A stretch of 64,000 bases of DNA from Cotesia glomerata (lineage: Eukaryota; Arthropoda; Insecta; Hymenoptera; Braconidae), in NCBI RefSeq assembly GCF_020080835.1, contig NC_058167.1, forward strand, positions 3,844,659 to 3,908,658, in the 5' to 3' direction. Below, piece after piece: positions 42,716-54,521 of the stretch. The notes below the pieces were generated by a model that saw nothing but the letters and a program-made list of their open reading frames with translations, did not search any database and was not told where the DNA came from. A program made the translations under genes and the position numbers. The first letter of the stretch is position 1. Each line of letters starts with the position of its first letter.

Positions 42716-44355
42716 TTAAAGCTTTGGTACAACTCTTTTAAATTACAAAGAATCAACTTTTTTTGTACCCTAGTTGGATTTCCATCACAATCCTTCACAG
42801 ATTTAAAATCTTTCATGCCCGCTAATTGTTTTGAGTTTTCTTCGCTTTCATAAAAATCAATGACAAATTTTTTTACATCTAACTTAAGCGGCTGATTGCC
42901 TGGAACTTTTGTGGGATTCAAAGTATTAGTAGTCATTTCACCAAAGTCTAAATCAACATTCTCAGATTCACTGATATCATTTTTAAGATTCAGTACCATT
43001 TTTCGAGAACAGTTAAATTCAGATGCTATACGACTGACTTCCCAACTGTCGGGTAAAATTGAAAGCAGCTTCTTTTTTATTGATCTGTAAAGCAAACGAT
43101 CGATCGTATTAATATGAAAAAATGAAGATATTTTAAAATGATCGATTGTTAAAAAAATTTACTTGTCACTTTCAGCGTTACATAATTTCTTCACTTTAGC
43201 TATCACGGAACAATGATCTTGATTAATCTTTCTTTAGGTAGATTCAGGTACTATTCCAAATTGTGATTGGAACTTATTCTCTAGGGCAGCATAGCTCTCA
43301 TCAAGTTTTTTTACTCCATAATTTTTTTCAGAATATAACCTTAAATTAAACGCATAGAAAAATAATTAAGTAAGTTTTCACTCAGTTAATGAAAAACTTA
43401 ATCAATAGAAAATTTTTACCTGTCTTTTTCAATAAGAGGAATTTTCAAAAATCGCTCTAAAGAATGATCATTGTAATCACATAGATTGTCGCTAAAATTA
43501 CTGACAGTTCGAAATAAATTTTCTTAAATCTTTGTAACTCCTTTTTTATCTAAAAGTTTCGTTTAATTAGATGTCAAAAGTCAATATTAAACACAAGGCC
43601 ATTAATTTAATTGGTTCTACGTAGAGGTTATACATGAGATCGAGTGCACTGTATTAGTTACTTACGTGACTCATTGAATGGATTACAACAATTTACTGAC
43701 CGTATACGTTTACTCATGGCGATGAAATATCAAAGTAACGCAATAATTATTACTTAAAAACTTGAGCAATTATATTTTTGTTAAGAACAAACGATCCGAA
43801 AAGAAATCGCTCAAGAAAGAATCACAAAATGAAAGTAAATAGAGGGAGTTGTGAGCGCCATCTGCATGATAAGTGACGAAGTATAGATTCATCTTTTAAG
43901 CAGGTGGTTCAAAATTTCTGAGTACTATAATTTTAGTATTAAAGAGAAAATTATATTACTATTCTGAATTATATTACTGCATAGTGAATCTAACATTTAA
44001 TTTAATTGTGACGAAACAAAAAATATGCACATCGGCAAAACGCTATATTTTGTGTAAAAAACTCTCAGCTTTCAGAAAAAAAATTCAAATTTGAAGAATT
44101 TTGGGCTGCACACCGAAAAAAATCAATTTCTGATTTTTAAGGGTCTTCTGATGAGTTTATGAAAAAACAAATATTTTCATTCAAAAGCTGAGAATTTTTC
44201 CTACAAAATACAATGTTTGTCAATTTTGTTTAAAAATGTTTTTCATATCAGAAAAATTGACGAAAAAGTTGAAAAAAAATTTTTTCCAAAATTTCAAAAA
44301 ATCATAACTTCAAGACCGCTGTGTATTAAAAGCTAAAACTCTCAGGGAATTTTTT

Positions 44356-46575
44356 CTCGGTGACCACTCAAGATTAAGATTTTTTGAAGTCAAATTTCCG
44401 ACAAATAAGTAAAAAAAACGCTTTTTATGGGGCTGTTACTCGGCGTCCATGGGGTTGATTGAATAATTATGGGTCTGGAAATCTTCGGTAGACTCTATTC
44501 TATGATTTCTATGAGTTTCTTCTCTTAATCTTGAGTGGAAACCGAAGATTGAAGTTTTTAAAGTAGAATTTCCGATAAATAAGACAAAATTTACATCTCA
44601 TGGGGCTGATACTCGGTGTCTATAGCGTTGATTGATCAATTATGGTCCTGAAAATTTTTAGTAGACTCTACTGTATGATTTCTATGAGTTTCTTTCCTTA
44701 ACCATGAATGGACACCGAGGATTGAATTTTTTAAGGTCAAATTTTTGACAAATAAGTTCAAAAAACGCCTTTTATGAGGCTGTTACTCAGTGTCAATCGG
44801 GTTGATCGATTAATTATGAGTCTAGAAATATTCGGTAGACTACACTATGATTATCATGAATTTTTTTTTTTAATCTCGAGTAAGCACCGAGGATTGAATT
44901 TTTTAGTCAAATTTTCGACAAATAAGATAAAATTCACATCTTATGGGGCTGTTATGTCCGAAAAATATGATCTTGGGATTCGGTAGCTGGACTATCGGAG
45001 GTTCGGATAACAGATGAATTTCCCTAACGAAAGTATCGTTAAGTTTTATTTTATGGGTTCGCGAAGGTGAAAACCCCGGAGAGGGCCCCTTGATTAAGAC
45101 AATCGACCTCGGAAATAATAATAATAACCTCCACTTACTATTGCGAATCTTGACTCCAACGATGATTCTTTCTTTGATTGGACTTTATCTTCCGTGGCTT
45201 GGCCGCTTCCTTCCTCCTGTTGGACTGGAGGTTAAAGGTTGAAGGTTGAAGGGCTTCTTAATTTATGAAGGATGGTACACTTTGATTCAAGTTTTTAGGT
45301 TTATATTCAGATTAAAGGCCCTATGGGCAAACACGTCTTAATTTACACTGATCACTTATTAACTAATACCAATATAAAATAGCGTTGAAAGTATATGAGT
45401 TCGTAACCGGAGTAACGACTCCGGCAAACAAAAGTTCGCCGATTATAATTCACAAAAGGAAAAGATGATTTGAGAGTGGGACCAGGTCACCGGAACTGCG
45501 GGAATCTCGATTATCGTAAACACGAATCGTGGCTCGAAGAATCACAATCACAGAACTCGGAAATACCGTTAAGGAACTCGAAATTGGAAATAAAGGAAAA
45601 TTGACTAATTAATTTAATAATTGAAGTCTGCCTACACGTGTCGGGGTGTAGGACTCACCCGGGCTCTAAGGCAGAACTGTTACCTTGTAAATGAGCTAGC
45701 GAATTATGGTGTTCACGTCTTTTATCACCTCGGTCGCGATTTGCAAGTGGGACTACTAGTTAAACAATTGGTTCCTTTTGATGAGGTGATAATGCGCGGT
45801 AATGTGTATTCTTTAGCCACGAGTGAGTTGTCGCGCAGACCAGGTTGTTGTTCCCTAAATATGCAAGCGCTGCACTTTTCGGCAGGAATGGGAGGCCCTG
45901 TATTATAGACGGTATGCCGGATATAACAGGGCTGATACTCGGTGTCTATGGGGTTGATCGATTTATTATGAGTCTAGAAATCTTTGGTAGACTCTATGCT
46001 ATGATTTCCATGAGTTTCTTTTCTTAATCTCGAGTGGGCACCGATGATTGAATTTTTTAAGGTCAAATTTTTGACAAATAAATTCAAAAACGCTTTTTAT
46101 GGGGCTGTTACTCCGTGTCAATGGGGTGAATCAATCAATTATGGGTCTAGAAATCTTCGGTAGACTCTACTTGATGAATTCTATGAGTATATTTTCTTAA
46201 CCTCGAGTGGATACCGAGGATTAAATTTTTCAAAGTCAAATTTCCGACAAATAAGACAAAATTCACATCTTATGGGGCTGATACTCGGCGTCTATGGGGT
46301 TGATCGATCAATGATGGGTCTAGAAATCTTTGATAGACTCTACTCTATGATTTTTATAAGTTTCTTTTCTTAATCTCGAGTGAACACCGAGGATTGAATT
46401 TTTTAAAGTCAAATTTCTGACAAATCAGTAAAAAAACGCTCTTTATGGGGCTGTTACTCGGTGTCCCTGGGGTTGATCGATTGATTATTGGTCTGGAAAT
46501 CTTCTATAGACTCTACTTTATGATTTCCATGAGTTTCCTTTTTTAATATCTAGTGGAGACCGAGAACTGAATTTT
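44356..46575 (+). repeat. ~173-bp satellite array, eight units with alternating types
   Basis: Units anchored on TATGGGGCTG occur at about 44429, 44599, 44775, 44944, then 45929 (after an inserted LTR), 46098, 46273 and 46444. Each carries GGGTCTAGAAATCTTCGGTA and CTCGAGTGGACACCGAGG-like segments. Two subtypes alternate: AAAACGCTTTTTATGGGGCTGTTAC and AAATTCACATCTTATGGGGCTGATAC words precede successive units, so the higher-order unit is a ~346-bp dimer. No coding. Confidence 0.8.
44950..45928. mobile_element. solo LTR (979 bp) inside the satellite array
   Basis: Begins TGTTATGTCCG and ends CGGATATAACA, flanked by GGGC on both sides (44946-44949, 45929-45932). Removing it restores the satellite unit TATGGGGCTGATACTCGG. 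No internal genes. The inverted TGTTAT...ATAACA ends and 4-bp duplication suggest a Gypsy-type LTR. The 95-codon frame at 45621-45908 is incidental. Confidence 0.75.
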
Positions 46576-46974
46576 TTTTTCGTTTCTATTTTTTTCTGCC
46601 TGTCTTCCCTCGATAGTCCATGAGATGCGTGCGCGCAACAGAGGTCCGACCGCTATACGTCGTTTTTCGCGATATCTTCGAAAATATTCATTTTACCAAA
46701 AAAATGATTAATACATTTTTTGTTGGTTTCTATATTTAAAACATTTTTTTTAATTAAACTTTCCCATCAAATCAGCCGTTCTTGAGTTATAGCAGTTTAA
46801 ACAATTAAATTGTTATTAACAATTAAACTTACCATTGGCGAGCAAAATAACATAGTTTTTCGTAATCCTCGGCAAAAAATACGTAAATATCAGTTATCAG
46901 AACTCGGGGACCTAAAAGTGCATACGGGCTTCCCTCTTCAGCCGAGGGACTAATAAGAACTAAAATAACTGTAA
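46576..46974. other. short unique-looking interval, no gene seen
   Basis: Contains CGATAGTCCATGAGATGCGTGC and moderately A/T-rich sequence up to the next repeat. A 75-codon reverse frame (46829-47056) runs into the CTTCCCGC element and is not credible. Confidence 0.4.
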
Positions 46975-47559
46975 AAAAAATCTGGAAAACGGTTGACCCT
47001 AAAGGCCATCCCTTCAACTTCCCGCCAATTCCATACCTAAACGCTTGAAATTGCACTCATGACGTTTCTGAGCTCTTCGAGTTCAAAAATACAATTTGTG
47101 TGTTATTTTGAGTTCTCCGAGCTCAAAAAAATAGCTTTTGTATGCTTTTGAGCTCTTCAAGCTCAAAAGGCTGATAGAAGTTTAATAAAACAGTATTTTT
47201 TAAATTTTCAAACTGCAATAATTTCTAAATGAATGAATCGATTTTCACGCGGTCGGCAGTATTCCACGTACTTTTTCAGAATCTATGATATACTTTTGAA
47301 CACAAACTGATCGAACCGAAAATTTTAGAGAAATTTGAAAAATTCACTTTTTCCCATTAGTTTTTGGAATTGATCGGAAAAGCCGTTTAGGAGTTATTCC
47401 AAGAAAACGATTTTTTGAAAATTTTATTTTTGAGATTTCTCAAAATCTAGCGAACTGAATCGATTCAAATTTTTACGAAATTTATTGGCAATGATACTCT
47501 TTGGATCGCCACCTATTTCGATCCGATCGGCCGAGCCGTTCAAAAGTTATAAGAGGTTT

Positions 47560-49000
<1,441 letters not shown>

Positions 49001-49029
<29 letters not shown>
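49001..49029 (+). repeat. (AC)n tract after LINE C
   Basis: AC repeats immediately following the poly-A tail; right-hand half of the target microsatellite. Confidence 0.9.
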
Positions 49030-49031
<2 letters not shown>

Positions 49032-49188
49032 GCCGCACGGATACCATCGCGGGAATAGTCAGGGAAGCTTCCTAGGACCTCAAAACGTCGAGATCTGATG
49101 AAAACTCGATTTTCGAAAATCGGGGTAAAAACAATAACTTCCCGATTTTTGAAAATTTTCAATTTTCTTAGCGGGAAGTTAAAAATTA

Positions 49189-49783
49189 GAAAAACGGTTG
49201 ACCCTGAAGACCATCCCTGCAACTTCCCGACAATCCTATACCTAAACGCTTGAAATTGCACTTATGACGTTTTTGAGCTCTTCGAGCTCATAAATACAAT
49301 TTGTGTATTATTTTGAGCTCTCCGAGCTCAAAAAAATAGCTTTTATATGCTTTTAATCTCTTCGAGCTCAAAAGTTTGATAAAACACAATTTTTTGAAAG
49401 TTCAAATCGCAATAACTTTTGAATGAATGAAAAAATTTCGCCGTAATTCCAAAAAAACACTTTTTTCGGTTTTCTTTCGTCAACGATAACTCACAAATAA
49501 ATCAACCGATTTTGACCGGACTGGCGGCGATCGACGTGGTTTTCTGATGCTAAGAGCTGATTAGTTTCTGAAATTGATCAGTAAAGCCGTTTAAAAGTTA
49601 TTCCAAAAAAACAACATTTGAAAAAATTTTTTTTTGTAGTTTTTTTGCGATTTTTCAAAATCTACCGGTCCGAATCGTTCCTAAGTATATTCAAAATCTA
49701 AGTTCAGTCAAGCCCTTTCGAATGGCACCAACCACGATCAAATCGGTCAAGCCGTTCAAAAGTTATGAGAGGTTTACATACAT

Positions 49784-49839
<56 letters not shown>

Positions 49840-50007
49840 GCACGCACACATACATAAAGACATACGGACATCACCGCGGAAACATTCGGGGAGGCTTCCT
49901 AGAACGTCAACATCCGTTGAAAACTCGATTTTCGAAAAACGGGGTAAAATCAGTAACTTCCCGATTTTTGAAAATTTTCAATTTTCTTAGCGGGAAGTTA
50001 AAAATTC
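49189..50007 (+). mobile_element. CTTCCCGC-family element, copy E3 (complete)
   Basis: Directly downstream of E2 in the same orientation. It has the head AAAAACGGTTGACCCTGAAG, GAGCTC-containing hairpins (49273-49375), a CGATTTTGACCGGACTGG body, a (CA)n tract (49783-49850) and the tail CTTAGCGGGAAGTT. AAAAATT is found on both sides. Slightly shorter than E1 because it has fewer internal body repeats. Confidence 0.75.
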
Positions 50008-50084
50008 TAAAGCATTAGTCATTACCTTTATATGGAAATAACATTTACTAAAATAGCTTAAATTTTAGGCCGTCAGACCACCGG

Positions 50085-50340
50085 GTTTGGGTCCCCTTAA
50101 CAAAAAACATAAACAAAATAAAAAATCTTAGTTTTTCGTAATAACTCAATAACTATAGGTGAAACTAAAGAAACGGGAAATAAAGATTCTCATAGAGGAG
50201 GAAATTTCTGAAAAAAAGTCTCGACATCTGGAACTCTAGCTTCAAAATCAATAATTTTTATTTAATGTTGAAAATAGGGTTCCGCGCAACTGCTGTTGTA
50301 TTTTAGCATCGGCGTGGCCGTGTGACAAAAGTGACGTTTT
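50085..50340 (+). repeat. half copy of foldback repeat F
   Basis: Matches the left arm and centre of 14300-15030: CTTAGTTTTTCGTAATAACT, GAGGAGGAAATTTCTGA, TTTTAGCATCGGCGTGGCCG and GTGTGACAAAAGT. It then stops without the returning arm. Confidence 0.7.
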
Positions 50341-51395
50341 AATCATCCTAAATGATTGGAATTAAAAATTTAGTATAATTAGCCCAATTATTTAATTTTA
50401 TCCGTGTATGATTAAAAATTTTCAATCGTAACGTAATCATTTTGAATCATTGAAGCAACAAAAATTTCAAAAATATTTCATTATTAGAAATGGTTTGTTA
50501 TGATTGCAAATTTTTAATCCTAACTTAATCCTTTTTAATCATTATAGATAACCGAAATTTAACCCTTATATCATAATTTAAAACGATTGCACATGATTAA
50601 TAATTCGAAATCCTCATTGAATCATTTCAAATCATAACAGGTGACAGAAATTCACGAAGTATTTCATGATCAGAAATGATTCAACATGATTAAAAATTTT
50701 TAATCCTAACGGAATTATTTTGAATCATTTCATAGACAACAATTTCAAAAGTTTTTTATGATTAAAAACCATTCGACATGATTAAAAATTTTCAATCATA
50801 ACTTAATCATTTTTAATTATTATAGAAGTCAGAAATTCAACGATTATTTTATGGTTAGAAATGATTCCATATGATTAAGAATTTTTAATTCTAACTGAAT
50901 CATTCCATAGACAAAAATTTCAAAAGTTTTTTATGATTAGAAACGATTCGACATGATTAAAAATTTTCAATCTTGACTTAATCATTTTTAATCATTACAG
51001 ATATCAAAAATTCAACGATTATTTTATGATTTGAAATGATTAAAAATTTTCAATCATAACTTAATCATTTTCAATCATTATAGAAGTCAGAAATTCAACG
51101 ATTATTTTATGATTAGAAATGATTCCATATGATTAAAAATTTTTAATCCTAACTGAATCATTCTAAATAATAAGAGGTGACAGAAATTCACGGAGTATTT
51201 TATGATTAAAAATGATTTGACATGATTAAAAAATTTTAATTATTATTAATCATTTTATATTCTGTCAATTTCTCAGTATTTGAAAAGATTTATAATGATT
51301 AATTGTGAAATTTCTAAAATGATTTACATGATTCGGTATGATTAAAAATGATTAAAAAATTAATCATTTCAAATCATTTTGTTTTATCAGGGAGC
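50341..51395. repeat. repeat saturated with ATGATTAAAAATTTTCAATC-like motifs
   Basis: Over 1 kb in which ATGATTAAAAATTTTTAATC and its complement recur every 30-100 bases, separated by words such as ATAGAAGTCAGAAATTCAACG and AGGTGACAGAAATTCACG. It ends near TTTTATCAGGGAG (51383-51395). A similar stretch ending AATCAGGGAG lies at 62460-63005. Non-coding. Confidence 0.6.
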
Positions 51396-51407
51396 AATTT
51401 CTTTATA

Positions 51408-52008
51408 GTCAAGCTTATTTACTTAGGCCAGTTTTTCAACCCCGGATTTAAGTATTTTATCATTGTGAATATATCTATATATCTATATTATACAGGGTAT
51501 CCCAGAAGTAACGGACTCCATTGTAGCATCTGATAAACAAAATAATTCTGAGACGAAAAGTCCTTAGCTATTTTTCAATCAGACGCATAGATAATTAATT
51601 ATTATTTAAAATAACGTCTTTTTATGCGTTGGAGAGAGAGCACTCGTGTCCAGTCAAGTGCGTTCAAAACAAAGACGCTTGCACGTGTGAATGTGTAAGT
51701 AAATATGTGTGACTACGTTAGCTATAGAAGCTAGTTAGTCATACAGTTAGTTGTGTCTTTGTTTGGCACGTACTTTACTGGACACTGGCGCTCTTTCTCT
51801 AACAAATAAAGAGACGTTATTTTTAATTAATAATTGATTATCTATGAGGTTAATTAAAAAATGGCTAAGGATTTTTCGTCTCAGAATTATTTTTTTCATG
51901 AGATGCTACAATGGCGTCCGTTACTTCTGGGACACCCTGTATATAGATATATTCACAATGATAAAATCCTTAAACCCGGGGTTGAAAAACTGGCCCTTAA
52001 ATATGTGA
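51408..52008. repeat. foldback with a MITE exactly at its centre
   Basis: Arms GGCCAGTTTTTCAACCCCGG (left, from about 51408) and complement (right, to about 52008) are ~75 bp each, and the sequence between them is a single 447-bp MITE. The outer foldback was therefore small, and its central TA-rich loop was the MITE's target. Confidence 0.7.
51493..51939. mobile_element. 447-bp mariner-like MITE
   Basis: Ends CAGGGTATCCCAGAAGTAAC and complement (one mismatch over 24 bp), flanked by TA (51491-51492, 51940-51941). The inverted similarity continues ~110 bp inward (TTCTGAGACGAAAAGTCCTT). CAGGGTGTCCC-type ends with a TA target are typical of mariner-like elements. No transposase frame. Confidence 0.75.
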
Positions 52009-52636
52009 TGACTCCTGAGATAAGGCAGTTTTACGCACGAACTCTACCTGTTTATTTATCATTTTTTTTTTTTTTTTCAATGATTGAATTTAAAAATAAA
52101 AGAATCAATTTACGAAGGACTTTTATTTACGTACTCCTGCAAAGTTTCATGATTTTTCATTCGGTCAAAAAGCGTCCCAGCATCATGTTCAAAATTTAAA
52201 TATTCACCTGTCCTACCTGTCCTACATGTTCTTAAATAAAAAAAATTAAATTCAGTATACATCCGGAAGTACTAGCTTGCTCTTGATTCAGATTCTGTAA
52301 TGAAATTCAAGTTCAATTTTAAAAAATCACTGCTCATAGGAAAAAATATCCAAATTGTAATGAGAAAAATTATTCATAATTCACAGTTAATACTTCACCA
52401 AAAGACATGTGTTAATTATATTAGAAACAGTCTAGTTTGATAAATTTTGAAGAAATACATGCAGTTACCAAAAAAGTTTTCGAAAAGTTGCTTTGAAACT
52501 ATCTTCGTTAAAATTTTTTTTTGTGCGAGTACTTAAAGCTCAATAACTTTTTATTCGTTAATATTATGAAGAAACTACATCAGTACTTTTTTGTAGAGAA
52601 TTAAATTTTCTACAAGAATAATTGATAAAAATTCAG
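52009..52636. other. AT-rich interior of element A, no gene seen
   Basis: No open frame of note. It has no matching counterpart on the left side of element A, so it is either the element's own unique interior or another insertion. Confidence 0.45.
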
Positions 52637-52834
52637 AAAAAAATTTTTTTCGTAGTTTTACCGGATAAAAACGTAAAATAAATTTTTTTACGCGTTATTT
52701 AAATAGGAAAATAGAAATTCATGGAGCTTTGTGGGGGATTGAGATATCAAGCTGCGCTTTGAAGGGAATTTTTTTTATACCTTAGAGAAGCTTTTAAGAT
52801 GATAGGCAAAAAATTTTTTGTTTTTTGGACCACT

Positions 52835-52854
52835 CATATATATATATATATAGC

Positions 52855-52900
<46 letters not shown>
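52835..52900. repeat. (TA)n between elements A and B
   Basis: TA repeats broken once by TAGCATAATA. They are the only sequence separating the A and B tips. Confidence 0.95.
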
Positions 52901-52902
<2 letters not shown>

Positions 52903-53437
52903 GGTGTGTCAATTTTAGGCGACTTTTTTTTTTCAACGAAAAAACAGGCTGAAAACTTGCATGAAGGTGAGAACAGAAGCCCGTTCAAAGCGGAGCTCTT
53001 AATATTAATATTTAGAGGTGTCTGTCCCTAATTTTTCATTTCCCATTTAAATAACATAGGAAAAAAAATTCTTTTTTTTGTTTATTTTTCTAGCTCGGCA
53101 TATGCACCTCATATATATAAGTCAATAGCATATTATTGTAGAGAATTCAACGCTTTACAAAAAAGGTCTCTTACACTTTTATCATAAAGACAGCCGTTCT
53201 AAAGTTATTCAGACGTAAACTTCTAAATGTATAAAATTTTGATTATTCAAGTATCAAACTGATACAAATTAATTTATTACTGTCTTAAAAGTTATTTTTA
53301 TATGTAGAATTGGTTCTGATGCGCTAACATTTTCATAAAGCTTAAAAAAAAATTACTCATGTATCAAATTTTTTTCTTCTTTATTTCATTTACTGTAAGA
53401 AAATTATTATTATGATTATTATTAATGATATACATTA

Positions 53438-54521
53438 TTGCCTCCTAAAAAGCAAGCCACGCAATGTGTCTGTAATAGCTGCTCTAAAATTATACGAGAA
53501 AATAGCTCTAGTGTACAGTGCTCAACATGTAGCAATTGGACCCATGCAAATTGCCCCGGTCTCTCCTCCGAGGATTTCAAAAAAATTGCTAGTGATATCA
53601 AGAAAAACAAAACCGCATGGAAGTGTGACCGCTGTAAATCTGAGGTTAGTGTCGTGCTCGAAAAAGACTTATCAGGTACGGACTCCGATTATGAGGACAG
53701 TGACAACGATAGCGGTAATACAAATGATATTAAACAAATGCTAGAACAATATTTTAAGGATTTTAATGAGTTTAAAAAATCCCAAGCCAAATTAGATGCT
53801 AAATTTGACAATTTCAAGGCCTCAGTCGAGGACAACCTAACTGGAATCAGAGCCGAGGTAAGCAAGTTGTCCAAGCAAAATGTGTCACTAACAAAAAAAT
53901 GTGCACAATTTGATAGTAGAATAAATACTGTAGAAGATAAGCTAAACTCGTTTGCCGTAACCGCAGACTCCCCAGAAGAGGTTATTGCAGAGATGAACGA
54001 GCGTAAAAGACGTGAATCTAACGTAATAGCTTTGAATATCGCTGAATCAAAAAAAAAAAGATGGAAAAGATCGCCTAGAAGATGATAAGAACCAAATTGC
54101 AACAGTATTACCCCCGGAGCTGGTGGATGAAATCCCCAAATTCAAGTTTCGTCGGTTAGGTCGACCAACTGTAGACCGCATTCGACCTCTGCTAATTAAT
54201 ACTGGCTCAGCTGTTACTGCTAAGCACATTCTGAAGTCAAAAACTTCAACAACAGGTAATACTAACATCTCGTTTAAATCTGACCTAACTCCATCGCAAC
54301 AGTCGTACCTTAATAAACTCCGCACCGAACTCGATGAGTTCACTAAAAATGGCAACACAACGAAGACAATTAAATATGTTAATGGTACTCCAAGAATCGT
54401 GAACAAAAATTTTCGCACGCTCTCAGAAAAGGGTAAATTTAAAGCACCTGCAACTCTACTATCAGAACGTGAGAGGTCTAAGAACAAAGCTGAGCAGCTT
54501 CCAGGCTGCCACAGCAACTAG
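53438..54521 (+). pseudogene. LINE E ORF1 (PHD-like finger protein), one frameshift
   Basis: Begins PPKKQATQCVCNSCSK. The expected ATG reads TTG. Cys/His spacing CNSCSKIIRENSSSVQCSTC, then HANC and CDRC, is that of a PHD-type finger, followed by an acidic stretch and a coiled region (KLDAKFDNFKASVEDNL). In the A11 run at 54049-54059 the frame shifts; it continues at DGKDRLEDDKNQIATVLPPE and RRLGRPTVDRIRPLLINTG to the stop at 54519-54521. One extra A explains the break. Confidence 0.75.

Larger units (their letters stand above)
39245..43340 (-). pseudogene. element P gene: unclassified DDE-like transposase family
   Basis: Pieces in order: coiled N-terminal part (about 43340-43163, LDESYAALENKFQSQFG); helix-turn-helix-like PDSWEVSRIASEFNCSR and NPTRVQKKLILCNLKELYQSF (43095-42720); after the inserted TTAA element, SVAIGFSKFASLRPTYCIL and HVVCVCTIHQNVKLMLEG (40496-40357); then an exon (about 40285-39245) with a Cys cluster (CNNPKESCFSRMCNSCP), FAVVFDFAENYAF, YFSDGAPQQFKNKKVF and HFFATAHGKGPCDGLAG. 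The GTACTTG donor and TTTAG acceptor around 40285-40356 join in frame. I recall relatives as uncharacterised repeat-like proteins in arthropods and cnidarians. Asp residues in FDFAENY, FSDGA and CDGLAG could form a DDD/E centre (inference). Damage: a stop in the first exon, TAA near 40020, a frameshift near 39470 and the insertion. Confidence 0.65.
36240..44355 (-). mobile_element. element P: inverted-repeat transposon with a multi-exon DDE-like gene
   Basis: The left arm (36240-36574, resuming at 39193-39227) and right arm (43998-44355) are reverse complements over ~370 bp. Shared landmarks are CAGCCCAAAATTCTTCAAAT, CATCAGAAGACCCTTAAAAA and ATGTGCATAT...GTTTCGTCACAATTAAATTAA. The left arm is split by a 2.6-kb insertion at 36575. 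The single gene (about 39245-43340, - strand) is split by a TTAA-flanked element. Subtracting both insertions leaves ~3.3 kb. Outer boundaries are uncertain: the left sequence may start at 36153, while the right end runs into satellite DNA. Confidence 0.7.

Noticed and set aside
45621..45908. 95-codon frame in the solo LTR
   Set aside because: Short, no recognisable features, inside a defined LTR.
44356..46575. Spaced direct repeats considered as a CRISPR array
   Set aside because: Units are contiguous ~173-bp monomers without unique spacers, in a eukaryotic intron.
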